Positions 54,801-64,000 of a stretch of DNA of 64,000 nucleotides are shown one piece after another. Each line of letters starts with the position of its first letter. The stretch's first letter is position 1. A program made the translations under genes and the position numbers. Origin of the DNA: Linyphia triangularis (Eukaryota > Arthropoda > Arachnida > Araneae > Linyphiidae); assembly GCA_963978545.1 (NCBI GenBank), contig OZ021729.1, positions 6,941,501 to 7,005,500 of the forward strand. The letters run 5' to 3'. Under the pieces are notes generated by a model. It was not told the DNA's origin and did no database searches. It was given only the letters and a program-made list of their open reading frames with translations.

Positions 54801-57800
54801 CCAAACGTTAAATTTTGCTGCTCCAAAATTGCTCCAAACTGGGCTTTAGCACTTCCCACCCCTGCTTGGGTTAAGACATGGATGTTTGTTGTGGTTCAGA
54901 ATCCACGTTAATCTGTAGGTCCCAACCTGGTCCTAGCCTTTACTGAGCAAAAAAGAAAAAATAAGTCGCTGAGCGTACAAAACCAATAAACTTTTATAAT
55001 TATTAAATCAAACTTGCCTTTTGTGAAAATTAATACCTTCAGTTTTTTATATGTGGGTTTTTATTTCTATGCTTTTCTATAAAGCCTTTTCTGTTATCTA
55101 ATTGTTTTTTTTAATCAGATTTTTTAGCTTAGTACAATGCTCCTTAGACTCATTGAGCAGATACATTTTTAATAGACTTAGGTCATGTTGCTATATCTAA
55201 TGAAAAATACCTCATGTAGGCTATATCTAATGAAAAATACTTCAAAACAGACATAAGATGGAGTTGACAATAGACATAATCCAAAAGATCACACAAATAT
55301 GTTTTTAGAATGGGCAAATATTTCTCAATTGTTTTCATTTTTTAAATTTTTTTTATTTATATATATTTATTTTTCTTTCTTTGTGAAAATGCGTTTACCC
55401 GCTCGTCCATATTTTGGAGCCATTTACCCAAAGAATTGTGGTGGTAATCATTAGAAGTTTAATGTTACAGAATTATTTAAACTTTTCATTACCCCCGAAA
55501 CTATATTTAAAAAATTGTCGTATTATCTCCTTAGCATAAATGTTCTATGTGTTCAGGGTGTCTACACATCTGGAACAGTTGGGGGAAATTGAAAATTGTT
55601 TGTCGTAAAATCAGGGAATTTTTTAGAAATCTATCGAGGGAACTTTCCCCCTGAATTTTATGGCCACCCTGTTATTGATATTTCTAAGAACCTTATTTTG
55701 TCACTTTAAAGTATATGTAATTTAAAAAAGCAATTCTGCTTGCTTACCAGGTTTCTTGGACGCACGCTCTGCGACAGATTGTGATCAATTGTTATAAGTA
55801 CCATGGTCGGGAAGACCTCCTGCCGGCATTTACTAATGATGATGACAAAGAGAAAACCAAAGCTGCAATACAAGCCACTACATCTGCAATTGAAACACTC
55901 ACAGGAGCCCAGGGTGTAAGTATATTTAAACATTTGTGAGTTGTGTCAAATAGAACCTATATCTTTTATACCTAGTGCCATGTCAGCCATCGGTGGCTGA
56001 CACTGAACTTCGGGATTAGGCTGCATCAGTCACCTTGCCACACAGTACCGTCAGTGTACAATATGATATAAAACTAAAAAATTTGCATTGGTTTTAGTAA
56101 TTACTAAAATTTATTTAAAATGTACTTAATTTTTATTTATTAGAAGATTGTACAATACGAGCGCTTCTAAGTAGCGAATCGTCTGATGAGGATTTCCTTA
56201 AAAATGCTGATGGCACTCAATGTGTTCAGGAGGTACAATACCAAAAATTAAAAAAAAAAAAAATATATAAATATATTTATTCCAAAAATTTATCTTGGGT
56301 CTAAGATACTATTTATGTCTTTGAGATAATTTGTTTTTAAATGTTTTTTTTTTTTTTTTTTAAATTAAATACAAAGAGAAATTTATAATAAGATATTTAA
56401 AAAACTTTTTTACTTATAAAAAAAGATTTTTTTTTTCAAACTGAAAGCTTTCTGTAATGCATAATTACATAAAGAAAATATTGCCTTCATAGAATTTTGA
56501 TGGGTGTATTAGAATTTTTTTTAAAAAATCTTCGATGTTAAAATATTGAAATTTTTGCTCTTTTTTTTTGCGCTATTATTTATGCTAAAAGTTTTTAAAA
56601 ATAAAATTCTGTGAGGAGAGAGAGAAACTGTTTAAATCTATGTAATATAAATACTCCATAAATTTGAATAGCAAATTGTGGATGGCTCTGGAGATATATA
56701 TCAATTGGAATTCACAACATCTCTGAAAAACACTAGTGCTCGAAAAACACACTTTAAGCAAATGTTTCAATGCGCTAAATCCATTCATGATGTTTAAATA
56801 ACAGGTCATATCTGGACGTTCTAATCACCGGGGGAATATGATGAAAAAATCATTCTTTTCAAAAATGTATGTACTGTTTTTAAAAAACATTTTTGGATTT
56901 TTCAATGAAATTTCAGTACTCTATACTTATGATATTTTTAACAGATTGCCAAAATATCGTTCTGTAAAACATTAGACATTAGTGAAATTTGAGTATATAA
57001 GGTAGGTAAATTATTTTACTTTAATAACTCGGATGTCAACTTTTCCATGGATTTTCTTTAGTTTTTACGGAATTTTACTTTATACAGGGTTTTCGCGCAT
57101 GTAGAAATGTCATGAAAAGTCAGGAATAAAAGTCAGGAATTTGAGTAAAAATGCCTTAAGTCATGGAAATACAGTGAATTTCGTGGATTCCTAACATTTA
57201 AAGTAAAATAACATAATTATGACATCATTAACGCCGTGATCGCTATTCAGCTCATCGAAAATTCATTTACGTTTTGACCAAAACACTGGTCACAGTTAAA
57301 GCATTATTGAACTCCGAATTTGTGACATCACATAAGCAAGGTCTTGTAGGTGAAAAAAATTCTCAATATTAGAACTGATTTGACTAGCTCGTGTTTACAT
57401 TTTGATATATATATACATAAATATATATTATATATAAATATTTATATTATATATAAATATTTATATATTTTATATATATAAATATTTATATATTTTATAT
57501 ATATATATATTTATATATTTTATATATATATATTTATATATATATTTTTTTAATTCTTCTGCGGTTTTGCATTGTTGATATCAAGACATTTGATTTTTGA
57601 TATAATTTATTATTATTGATTAATTCCTTCTTCAAATATTTCTTTATTATTAAATATTGATTAGCTTTTTTAACTCTGAAATATTAAAGAATGGAAAATT
57701 ATATTTTGAAGAATCTTCGTTTCTAAAACAAGGATTTTTTTCTTAATTTAAAACAAACTTTATAAAAATCATTTTATGGTACATTGATTTACTTACTATG

Positions 57801-60800
57801 CTTGTGTTGGCAAAATTCATATAGGTTATTATTATTATTTTTGTGATTCGATTTCTTGAGTCTGGGAAAATTATTTGCTTCAGTCTTGAAAAGTCATGGA
57901 TTGAAAGAATATGGGAAACAATAGCAACTATTATATTAGTGTTCAAAAGTATTCACATAATTTGAGAAAAGAGATTTCACATTATGTCTTTAGGTTTCAA
58001 AGAATGTTCCCTAGGTTCTGTAAAATCCATCATAGTTTATTGAATTGCATGTTTTCACAAGAAAGATGTTGCTTCATTGCCTTACTCATCACATCATACT
58101 GAGTAAATTATCACAAGGTTTTTTCTTTTCTATTTTAACCTTAAAATTTTCTTTCATTGAAACATTAAATTTTTTTATTTATTTACTCGATTTGAATATT
58201 CACTGTTTGCCAATAAAAAAAAATGAAATTTTGTTTTAATGTATTTGTGTTGATAACGCATCCTCGAAAAATACTTGAAAAGCCCTTGAATTTTTCTTCT
58301 TCCTCAAGTTTACGAAACATGTATAAACTTTTCCAGTATTTTTGGAGGGTTCCAATATTTTTATACTTTTTAACGTCCTGGAAACACGACTCTGAAAGTT
58401 TCTATACTAAACTCCAACTTAACTTGACATCACTAGACGATAGATCATCAAAGTGCTCATAGGCAATTAATCCATTTTAGCGGAGTGAAGACATAATTCT
58501 CGCCAAACCTTATAGCCATTTGTTCTCTACAGGGTTGTGGTTTGGCGAACATTTTGCTTTCAAGCCGTCAAAATGGATTGAATACCTATGAGCACTGTGA
58601 CGATCTACCGTCTAAGTGATGTCGAGTTAAGTTGAAGTTTAGAATAGCCAGGCCCTATTTAATCCAAGATTATCAAAATATTTTTATTAATCTGTTTTGT
58701 ATCTTTTAATGCAGTTTAAACTGAATTGTTATGTTTCTTTCACTAACTTGTGTTTTTTTTCTCTTGCAGCAAACTTTATATGCCCAACCACTAACAGCTC
58801 ATGGTTACCCAACTATGGTTCAAACAATAAGCAATCCTGATGGCACAGTTTCACTCATACAAGTGGATCCAACGAACACGGTTGTGACACTGCCAGATGG
58901 GACTCAAGCACAACTCCGAACTGTAAGTACCTAATCATGGTATTACTTCTAATAAGACAAATTGCATTAAGCAAAACTTGTATATTAATTAAATTCTATG
59001 CTGCTCTCAAGGTTTTATTTTATTTATTGGTAGGTTTTATTGATATAAAAGTTATCTACCTGGTGTTTCATTTCATAATCGTATCCCTAAACATAACTGT
59101 TTAAATTTTTTGCTTTAAAATCTAATTGTTTGCTTAGGGGACTAATTAGTTATCCGCTGTTGTGTCAATCATAATAACTTTTGAGTAAAAATTACCAAAG
59201 AGATGTGACCTGTAGTAGAAAAAAGGCTACACATGATGCATTGCAGATAAGTTGATTGAAATTCAGATTTGATAGTCAAATATCCTTTTTCATATATTAA
59301 ACTGAAGTTCAATTTCTGAAAGTCAGTGCAATAACTAGAAAATACTCACTAGCCTCGTTTTTACTAGATTACCTCTCTTGTCCCTAGTCTAAGCATGTCA
59401 TAAGTTGAGCTGAATCAAAGCATGCAAGACATTGCCAATGGCGATAATTGGTTGTATAGTGCTATGCAGACTTATCAGGTTCTAACAGTACCAGATAATG
59501 GCTCTTGATACGTCAATCTGTTGTTAATTTTCCTTTTACTTCTCTGAGATTTATTTTTAAAATGTTCATTGTGTTTTTTGTGAGAAAACTTACTATGATT
59601 TTACATGGTTCGTACGTTTTTAAAAAACCTTTGAAAAGTGCTGGACATTTTTTTTTCATTTTCAAGTGTCTGAAAACCTTGAATTTTTTCAAAATAAGGT
59701 TAAAGTGCTTGCATTTTATTTTATTTTCTAAAAAAATAGCCTTTTAAAAAATTTTGGTTAACAAAATGAGCAAATTCCTTTGAATTTAGTTAAGCCAATC
59801 AGTATCTTGGAAAACGGCGTGGTTGAACATTGAAAAAATTGCGTCATTCCTTCCTTCGATGAGTACATGCACCTGCGCAACATTGACAAATTGAAACTGA
59901 CATCGCATGATCTTTTTTATTGTATGTGTTAATACTTTGCACACTGTTTAAAAATGGCTGGAAAATTTATTTTCTCTTCTGGCTAGTTAAAAAGCCAGAA
60001 TATAATTCATGTCGTATTTTGTATGATGTACTTTGTTTGCCAATAATTTCATCGAGCATCTATAGGGAAAAGGGCTCTAAAAACCAATGTGAAGAACAAA
60101 AAGCACTGGAATTTAGTTTCTATAGGAAGTTCGATGAGCGTTCTTGGAACTATTTCAAATGATAAAAAATACCCCGAAAATGAATATTGTCCAAGGCAAT
60201 CAACATTGTTATCGAACGAGTACGATGGATGCGCATGTAATTGAAAACGAAGTTTTAGATGCTGGAATACCAAGGACATTGAAAACCATAAGAAATCACA
60301 GCTCCTGTAGATCGAATGAAAACATTGATAAATTATTTCATTGCATGCTCGCCGATAGCACGATTGCATCAAAATTTTCATGTGGAGAAAAAAAACTGCA
60401 TATTAGGAAGTATTTAAAATCAAGCCTTCAGAGTGTATTAGAAGGCAGTTCAATAAGAATTTTTTATTATTATTTGGCAAAGCACTAATGTGATGAAAGG
60501 GAAACAAGTAAAACAAATGGATTTTCACATCTGATATTAGCGTAATAACAAAGTGAATACTACTTCCTGTTTTTGCGGGAAAGTAGCAGTACTATGGGAC
60601 ATAGTACTGCTTTTGGTATACTCAAAGGTTTCTTCTATTGTAAACTTAAAAATTTCTTCTATTAAAATCTAAAGAAATTTTTTTTTTGTATCTGCTCAAT
60701 TTTGAACATATAGTGTTTTGCCAATAAAAGAAAATTGATTTTTTTTAATGTATTTGTGTTGATAATGCATCTTTGAAAAGTGCTTAAAAAGTCCTTGAAT

Positions 60801-62594
60801 TTTTTTTCCCTCTTATACTTGAAGGTTTTTTCTTTTATTGCAAACTTAAAAATTTCTTCTATTGAAATCTAAAGAACATTTTTTGTATCTGCCCGATTCT
60901 TACATGCAGTGTTTTATCAATAAAAAAATTGATTTTTTTTTAATGTATTTGTGTTATAATGATCCTGGAAAAGTCCTTGCATTTTTTTCTCCTCTAAGTG
61001 TACAAACTATGTTTTATTATAACACAAAACTGTTATTTTGGTACTTATTATAAGTGGAAAGTTATTTATACTGCCTTGGTAGCTATGACAATTTGTCAAA
61101 TAAAAGTTCTGCTTATAATTTTAGGTTCTTGGCTCTGGTGCCGACGGTGAACTTACAACATCGCATCAAGTGAATGGCCAAACTGTCACTCCAGTTAGCA
61201 TTGACCTGAATGGAGAAGCAGGTGCTCAGGCAGTGGCTACATTGACTGAAGCAACTATTAACCAAGATGGACAGATCATTCTTACTGGAGAAGACGGGAC
61301 GCAGAGTGGTATGTAGCTATTTTTATTGCTTTGTATAATGAACTTTGAGGTAATGCAACTTTAACCAGATGGGGAATATGTAAGGATAAGATTATGATTA
61401 TTCTGTGACCATGCGTGTTTTTCTTTTTTAAAAGATGCTGTTGTCCTTGGCTTTTTCATACACCTTTGTTTCCACCCCAGAAGCAGAATAATATATAATG
61501 TTCTGCAATGGGACTTTTGACAGTTGCAAATGTTCTGCAGACATTTTTTCAAAATTTCCAGTATGATATAAAAGAAAAAAAAAACCCATAAAATTAATAC
61601 TACACATTTATTACAAAATGATAATGACGAAAAAAACTATTTTTCCAAGGCATACATTCAAAATTTGTAACTTTATCAATGACTTTGGAAGTTGAATATT
61701 TAGACATTGATACAGAACCGCTATGTATAAAATGTTTGTGGTAAGTTGGTCCATGCAAAGAAATAAGGGCTGCTTTAAGATGTTTTCTTAAAGATTTGTG
61801 TCCAGGTCCTCACGCGCAGGCATTTGTTCCAAACTTAAAATTTTTCTGCAAGAACTCTGATTGTTCTGCGACGTACGTCACAGTTTTAGGCACTTTCTGC
61901 TTTCGGGGTTTCCACTAACAACCCGATTTAAAAAATAGTACTACTGGAACTTGAATTCATAGAGATAGTTAAGTGGCATTCTGTTTAGGAAACAATAGAT
62001 TTTAGTAAATCTTAATTAACATATTTTTGAAGGGGAAAAAAATATGTTTCAATTAACCAAAATCAGGAAAATTTACTATTGTTTTGAAAGTGTGTTTCCC
62101 ATCTGTATTTTGGGGCCATTTACCCGTAGAATTGTTGCAGTAATCGTTAGAAATTTTATGTTATGGAATAGTTTAAACTTTTCGTTACTGGCAAAACTAC
62201 ATAAAAAAAATTGCTGTATTATCTCTTTTGCATACATGTTCTATTTGATCAGACTGTTTACACTCTATTTGATCAGAGTGTCCACATATCTGGAAAAGTT
62301 AGGGGAACTTTTTTTTTGTGAATTTTGTGGTCACCCTGTGTTTTCAATATATTATTTTTTCCAGCATTCCCCGTGTCTGGCATGGTATCGATACCTGTGT
62401 CGATGTACCAGACTGTGGTGGCAAACATCAGTCAGCTTACCGATGTACAGGCCCATGGCATTCAAGTTGCGATGGCTCCGATAGTCACGGAATCCAACTC
62501 CGAATCTCCTGTGAATGTTACCTCATCTGCAGAGAATGTCAATGTTCTGACTGCAGTCACATCCACGTCTGCACAGATTTCGGAGCAGAGTTAA
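42861..62594 (+). CDS. NRF1: Nuclear respiratory factor 1 / erect-wing orthologue, ten coding exons
   Basis: Coding exons: 42861-42955, 43595-43764, 45902-46016, 47397-47523, 48411-48560, 49575-49733, 55751-55915, 58770-58922, 61125-61308, 62365-62594. All introns are GT-AG. The sum is 1548 bases: 515 residues plus TAA, close to vertebrate NRF1 (503). NRF1 is a homodimeric nuclear activator that binds GC-rich TGCGCATGCGCA-type sites in genes for respiration and growth. Visible features: acidic/serine N-terminus (SPTFEDSDLL), AAAAAIATAKKRKRPHSFET leading into the basic NLS and DNA-binding segment (KKRKRP at 103-108, RKRQQTRLLRKLKATIDEY), ELPPLVIDGIP, FIPLMLKYSTGRGKPGWG, PWANVRSDARTDE and VSWTHALRQIV for the DNA-binding/dimerisation region (about 110-310). 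A Gln/Thr-rich activation region follows (TISNPDGTVSLIQVD, IPVSMYQTVV, VQVAMAP-like). The first 32 residues (MSFEGDVTETK...) have no vertebrate equivalent I recognise. Donor after exon 6 is GTTGGT, weaker than the others. Confidence 0.96.
44066..44150 (+). repeat. Half family-E repeat fused to a truncated SINE 3' end
   Basis: 44066-44103 matches one arm of family E (gcggtacggattctgtgccaagg). It runs directly into the last 47 bases of SINE family 1 (ctcgtgttgctgatggtgccagataa...aaccaacc). A 5'-truncated SINE insertion into a family-E copy, or a deletion joining the two, would explain it. Located in the second NRF1 intron. Confidence 0.7.
47691..48039. mobile_element. CAGGG-ended MITE (family A) in NRF1 intron
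   Basis: It starts CAGGGTTCCCACGGTCATTG and ends GAGTGGGAACCCTG, inverse relative to 20926-21311. gggat flanks both sides (47686-47690 and 48040-48044), a perfect 5-bp duplication. Confidence 0.85.
48984..49325. mobile_element. CAGGGTTTC-ended MITE (family B), copy 2
   Basis: The left end caggatttccttgt and right end ttttggcagaaaccttg match 30836-31637. aatata flanks both sides (48978-48983 and 49326-49331), a 6-bp duplication. A shorter, internally deleted form. Confidence 0.8.
49842..50106. mobile_element. CAGGG-ended MITE (subfamily A2), copy 2
   Basis: It begins CAGGGTTCCCATGGTCCTTG, carries ggtccttgaa/agtccttaaa repeats, and ends aagtggttacactg, a mutated terminal repeat. The flanks are only partly alike (aataa and actaa). 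Confidence 0.65.
50107..50614 (-). other. Possible LTR-like sequence
   Basis: On the minus strand a TATA-like tattatataag (near 50430) lies about 90 bases before a gc-rich gccgagctggcgtctttcgt and a cagtaaaccgttg-like stretch, an order reminiscent of a retroelement LTR (promoter, then R region). No paired LTR, primer site or TG/CA ends with duplication could be confirmed. Otherwise this stretch has no recognisable content. Confidence 0.25.
50621..51045. mobile_element. CAGGGTTCGTAC-ended MITE
   Basis: It starts CAGGGTTCGTACGCCTCCTG and ends GAGTATGAACCCTG. caagtg (50615-50620) and caagta (51046-51051) look like a 6-bp duplication with one change. Repeated actcctgaaa-type units occur near both ends. 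Confidence 0.7.
51345..51681. repeat. Repeat family D, copy 1
   Basis: ggggaaat/ggggaatttttt-rich left end, then ttgtggtggtaatcattaga, and a right part with aaatcagggaattttttaga ending gtgtccactctg. Shared with 55390-55671 and 62095-62339. CAGGGTG-like terminal motifs suggest a DNA element. Confidence 0.6.
51818..52651 (-). pseudogene. Frameshifted transposon-derived ORF, family not named
   Basis: Three minus-strand frames must be joined. About 52651-52380 has CVKYEYYLNHFN and LRFIRTPVDVCSIREELN. About 52410-52285 has FDYMQNLPQPHIPVQKMFYL. About 52200-51818 has YFPIRHSFFSYNRDFDILKQ and VDRACVPKEYAEMI. The order resembles a widespread arthropod repeat-encoded protein with a Cys-containing region, a D-QQ-LP-P motif and an H-F---DRDF motif. 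Frameshifts and internal stops make it non-functional. Recognition is by motif memory only. Confidence 0.5.
53065..54864. mobile_element. 1.8-kb hAT-like non-autonomous element
   Basis: It begins CAGGGGTGGGAATTCTGC and ends CACTTCCCACCCCTG, with exact cttggg on each side (53059-53064 and 54865-54870). Subterminal repeats of tctgctccaaa/ctgcgccaatt occur near both ends. No transposase ORF is seen. CAGGGG termini suggest hAT, with a 6-bp rather than 8-bp duplication. Confidence 0.8.
54040..54560. repeat. Tandem repeat array of ~125-bp units inside the hAT-like element
   Basis: About four and a half diverged units, each containing taagtagttttggcctt, acagaatgttaaaatttt, an A/T-rich spacer, tacaaagtgacttcaaatag and aggtac...ctctgaaattttcaac. 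The unit length varies with the poly-T runs. Confidence 0.8.
54986..55389 (+). other. NRF1 intron 6, no element or gene recognised
   Basis: AT-rich intronic sequence. A short local direct duplication is visible near 55190 and 55220 (gctatatctaatgaaaaata). Nothing else. Confidence 0.4.
55390..55671. repeat. Repeat family D, copy 2
   Basis: Shares tgtggtggtaatcattagaa and the gggaattttttagaaatcta block with the other copies. It ends ttatggccaccctg, the best preserved terminus. It lies 80 bases before NRF1 exon 7. Confidence 0.6.
55916..57084 (+). other. NRF1 intron 7, unannotated part
   Basis: AT-rich, with several A/T homopolymers and no ORF or element ends that I can support. Confidence 0.4.
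57085..57918. mobile_element. CAGGGTTTTC-ended MITE (family B), copy 3
   Basis: It begins CAGGGTTTTCGCGCATGTAG followed by aaatgtcatgaaaagtcagg. It aligns with the inverse of 30836-31637 (ggaaatacagtgaatttcgt, agctcatcgaaaattcat). The right end is eroded. A TA-rich microsatellite has expanded inside. Confidence 0.7.
57403..57552. repeat. (TA)n / TATAAATA microsatellite
   Basis: About 150 bases of almost pure A/T made of atatatat runs and repeated aaatatttatatattttata units, inside the family B element. Confidence 0.95.
58117..58325 (+). repeat. Repeat family F, single copy
   Basis: It contains tttgccaataaaaaaaaatg, tttaatgtatttgtgttgat and agcccttgaatttttcttct, in the same order as the two tandem copies at 60625-61010. 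Confidence 0.6.
58402..58647. mobile_element. ~250-bp long-TIR MITE (family G), copy 3
   Basis: Left arm ctatactaaactccaactta, right arm ending agttgaagtttagaatag; arms of about 100 bases with ttggcgaa/ttcgccaa pairs in the middle. Located 120 bases before NRF1 exon 8. Confidence 0.78.
59990..60490 (+). pseudogene. Possible transposon-protein remnant in NRF1 intron
   Basis: The plus-strand frame 60144-60488 (114 codons) contains HCMLADSTIASKFSCGEKKL, which resembles a D-(E/K)IA-KFSCG-KK block found in some arthropod hAT-like repeat proteins. It ends at a stop shortly afterwards, and no upstream domain is intact. Weak, motif-based call. Confidence 0.35.
60625..61010 (+). repeat. Repeat family F, two tandem copies
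   Basis: 60625-60815 and 60822-61010 are direct copies. Shared landmarks: aaacttaaaaatttcttcta, caataaaa then ttgattttttttaatgtatt, and aaaagtccttg. A third copy is at 58117-58325. Confidence 0.75.
62095..62339. repeat. Repeat family D, copy 3
   Basis: Same order as the other D copies, with a local duplication of ctatttgatcaga(g/c)tgt near 62243 and 62266. It ends gtggtcaccctg, 25 bases before NRF1 exon 10. Confidence 0.6.
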
Positions 62595-63173
62595 TACCTC
62601 AGAAATTTTTAGTCATGATTGTTCCGTCACTAGAAGGTAATTGAAGTTTCCTATCTTTTTTTTAGCATAATTTTGTGATTGAATAGTTTCAGTTGTAATT
62701 GTATTGCTCATTTTTTTTAACTTTTTTTTTTTTCAAACTTATTTTAAGTTATCCATTACTGTAGATCCTAATTTTAAAGAAATGGTTGATGGATAAAAAA
62801 TACTTGATAAATATGATTTAATGTAAAGAAAACTGTGTATTTAGCATGGCTGTGACTAAAGTAAACAACATGAAAGGTATATATTTGATGCACACAAATA
62901 CTTGTTCAAGTCAATGGTTTAAACTGTGTTTTTACTTTTTAAATTCTTGTTTTATGATTTTGTGTTAATTGGGCTACCAAGTGAGTGGTTTTTTTTGGGA
63001 GAAGGGGGGGAGGGGTTCTTCCATTGCAAGCAAATCTAAGAAAGTTTTTTATGAAAATCTCGTGGTAATCCAATTGTTGATGTTCTATAGAGTAGTAATG
63101 TCCTTATGAAACTCTTATGTTAAAGTTCTTAAACTTTAAAAATAAATCATACTTCAATTCACTGTGCCTTAAT
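62595..63173 (+). other. NRF1 3' untranslated/downstream region
   Basis: Sequence after the NRF1 stop. A good donor-like gaaggtaatt at 62634 leaves open splicing within the UTR. An aataaa occurs at 63141 (aaaataaatcat). No further ORF. Confidence 0.4.
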
Positions 63174-64000
63174 GCAGGGGTCGCAGACGTCCTATATGTC
63201 CTATAAATCCTATATTTTTTAAAAAATCGGTAAAAACGTCCTATATTGTCCTATATTTTACAATTGTCCTTTAAATCCTATATTTCTACATTGATTCGAT
63301 CTATATTTTCTTCGAATTCGTAATAACGGCGCCGTTTGTTGCCATTTTTTAATATTTCGGATTCTTTGGCGCGATCCTAGGTGAAAAAGACCTGACAAAA
63401 ACGATGTTTGTAATGGCGGCGCGGCGTTTTATCTCTTGTGACGTCACATGCTTCATAACCTACAACTCAACTCTACTGGACCGGTGGGAGTTGTAAACAT
63501 GTGAACATTTCCATAACAATCGGTCTTGAATTTCTGATCTGATTTCTCCTCCAACGTAATAAATTAACTGGCCATGATGCAGAGAGAGATGCAACAAAAT
63601 TCTGCCTCGGGAAAAACAGATAAAAACAACTTGGGATTAACTTGCAGGACTACTAAAGAACATTTTGAGTGCTCAGTCAATAATTGATGAAAGAAACAAA
63701 AGGGTTAAGATTTACTGTATGATGTCGAATGGCGATTTTTTTTAATTCCGAATCCTGTACGGATTCTGCGCCACGAATTGTTTACATCAAACCGCTCCAA
63801 ATTATGGCAACCATAGGCAGTTATTTATCTTGCTCTTAAAAAATGGCAGTGCTGCCATTTTTTGGCAAAAATCGCCTTGGCGCAGAATTCGTACCGGATT
63901 CGGAATATTAGCCATGATTTTTTCATAAAAGTCGCCAAAATTGAAAATTACGTCAATACGTTGTGTTGTCAAATCCAAACGATCACTAGGGTTGCTTTAA
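63174..64000. repeat. hAT-like left end (CAGGGGTCGCAGACG) and family-E copy
   Basis: caggggtcgcagacgtccta at 63176 followed by many cctatat/gtcctata units looks like the terminal and subterminal part of a hAT-type element whose other end is not seen. At 63747-63903 a family-E fold-back (tgtacggattctgcgccacg ... ccttggcgcagaattcgtac) is present. Confidence 0.5.

Larger units (their letters stand above)
53005..54985 (+). mobile_element. tRNA-derived SINE (family 2), copy 2, split by a DNA element
   Basis: 53005-53064 (head with catgctgaccttgcatgcca, B box gggttttaacc) and 54871-54985 (acatggatgtttgttgtggt ... gtcgctgagcgtacaaaacc) join to one SINE matching the inverse of 32930-33105. The junction duplicates cttggg, the target of the element inside. 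Confidence 0.8.

Noticed and set aside
57403..57552. AT-rich region as possible replication origin or matrix attachment site
   Set aside because: It is a microsatellite expanded within a MITE; nothing beyond base composition supports a function.
63174..63330. gtcctata-rich stretch as a satellite array
   Set aside because: Units are irregular and follow a CAGGGGTCGCAG terminus, so subterminal transposon repeats explain it better.
1..64000. CRISPR arrays, bacterial operons or phage genes
   Set aside because: Splice sites, SINEs and AT-rich introns show animal DNA; the regular repeats seen are tandem or transposon-derived.

Overview
The window is AT-rich, intron-rich and transposon-rich animal DNA. 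Its long introns, poly(A) tracts, tRNA-derived SINEs and a tandem pair of single-exon MATH-BTB (TDPOZ-like) genes suggest an arthropod, most likely a spider, where TDPOZ genes are strongly expanded. The species assignment is inference.

Only two conserved single-copy genes are seen. COQ7, the demethoxyubiquinone hydroxylase of ubiquinone synthesis, lies on the minus strand at 20616-22949 in two coding exons. A nuclear respiratory factor 1 / erect-wing orthologue lies on the plus strand. Its probable noncoding first exon ends at 37370 and ten coding exons run from 42861 to 62594. They join in frame to 515 codons plus stop and leave introns of up to 6 kb. In animals NRF1 regulates many nuclear genes for mitochondrial function, so its proximity to COQ7 is worth noting, but nothing here shows that the two are co-regulated.

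Layout. 1-3000: tandem duplications, a TTAA-flanked MITE and two SINEs. 2.8-14.8 kb: a duplicated block of about 2.5 kb carrying two TDPOZ-like genes. The copy at 12839-14359 is intact; the copy at 3370-4890 has the same length but one nonsense codon. Between them lie a mariner fold-back and deeply nested repeats. 14.8-20.5 kb: more repeats, a broken hAT-like transposase and a 1.5 kb imperfect palindrome. 20.6-24 kb: COQ7. 24-37 kb: no host gene recognised, but two Helitrons, a Harbinger-like palindrome, hAT-type elements and three SINE types. 37-64 kb: the NRF1 gene, its introns filled with MITEs, a second mariner fold-back, a SINE split by a hAT-like insertion, and degenerate transposon ORFs.

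The main interest is element structure. The two mariner fold-backs are mirror images of each other: one has two 5' halves and the other two 3' ends. Two related CAGGG-ended MITE families make 5-bp and 6-bp target duplications respectively. Two Helitrons share a multi-hairpin 3' end, and one sits inside another element. Several nested insertions can be ordered in time from their target duplications. No new multi-gene system was found.
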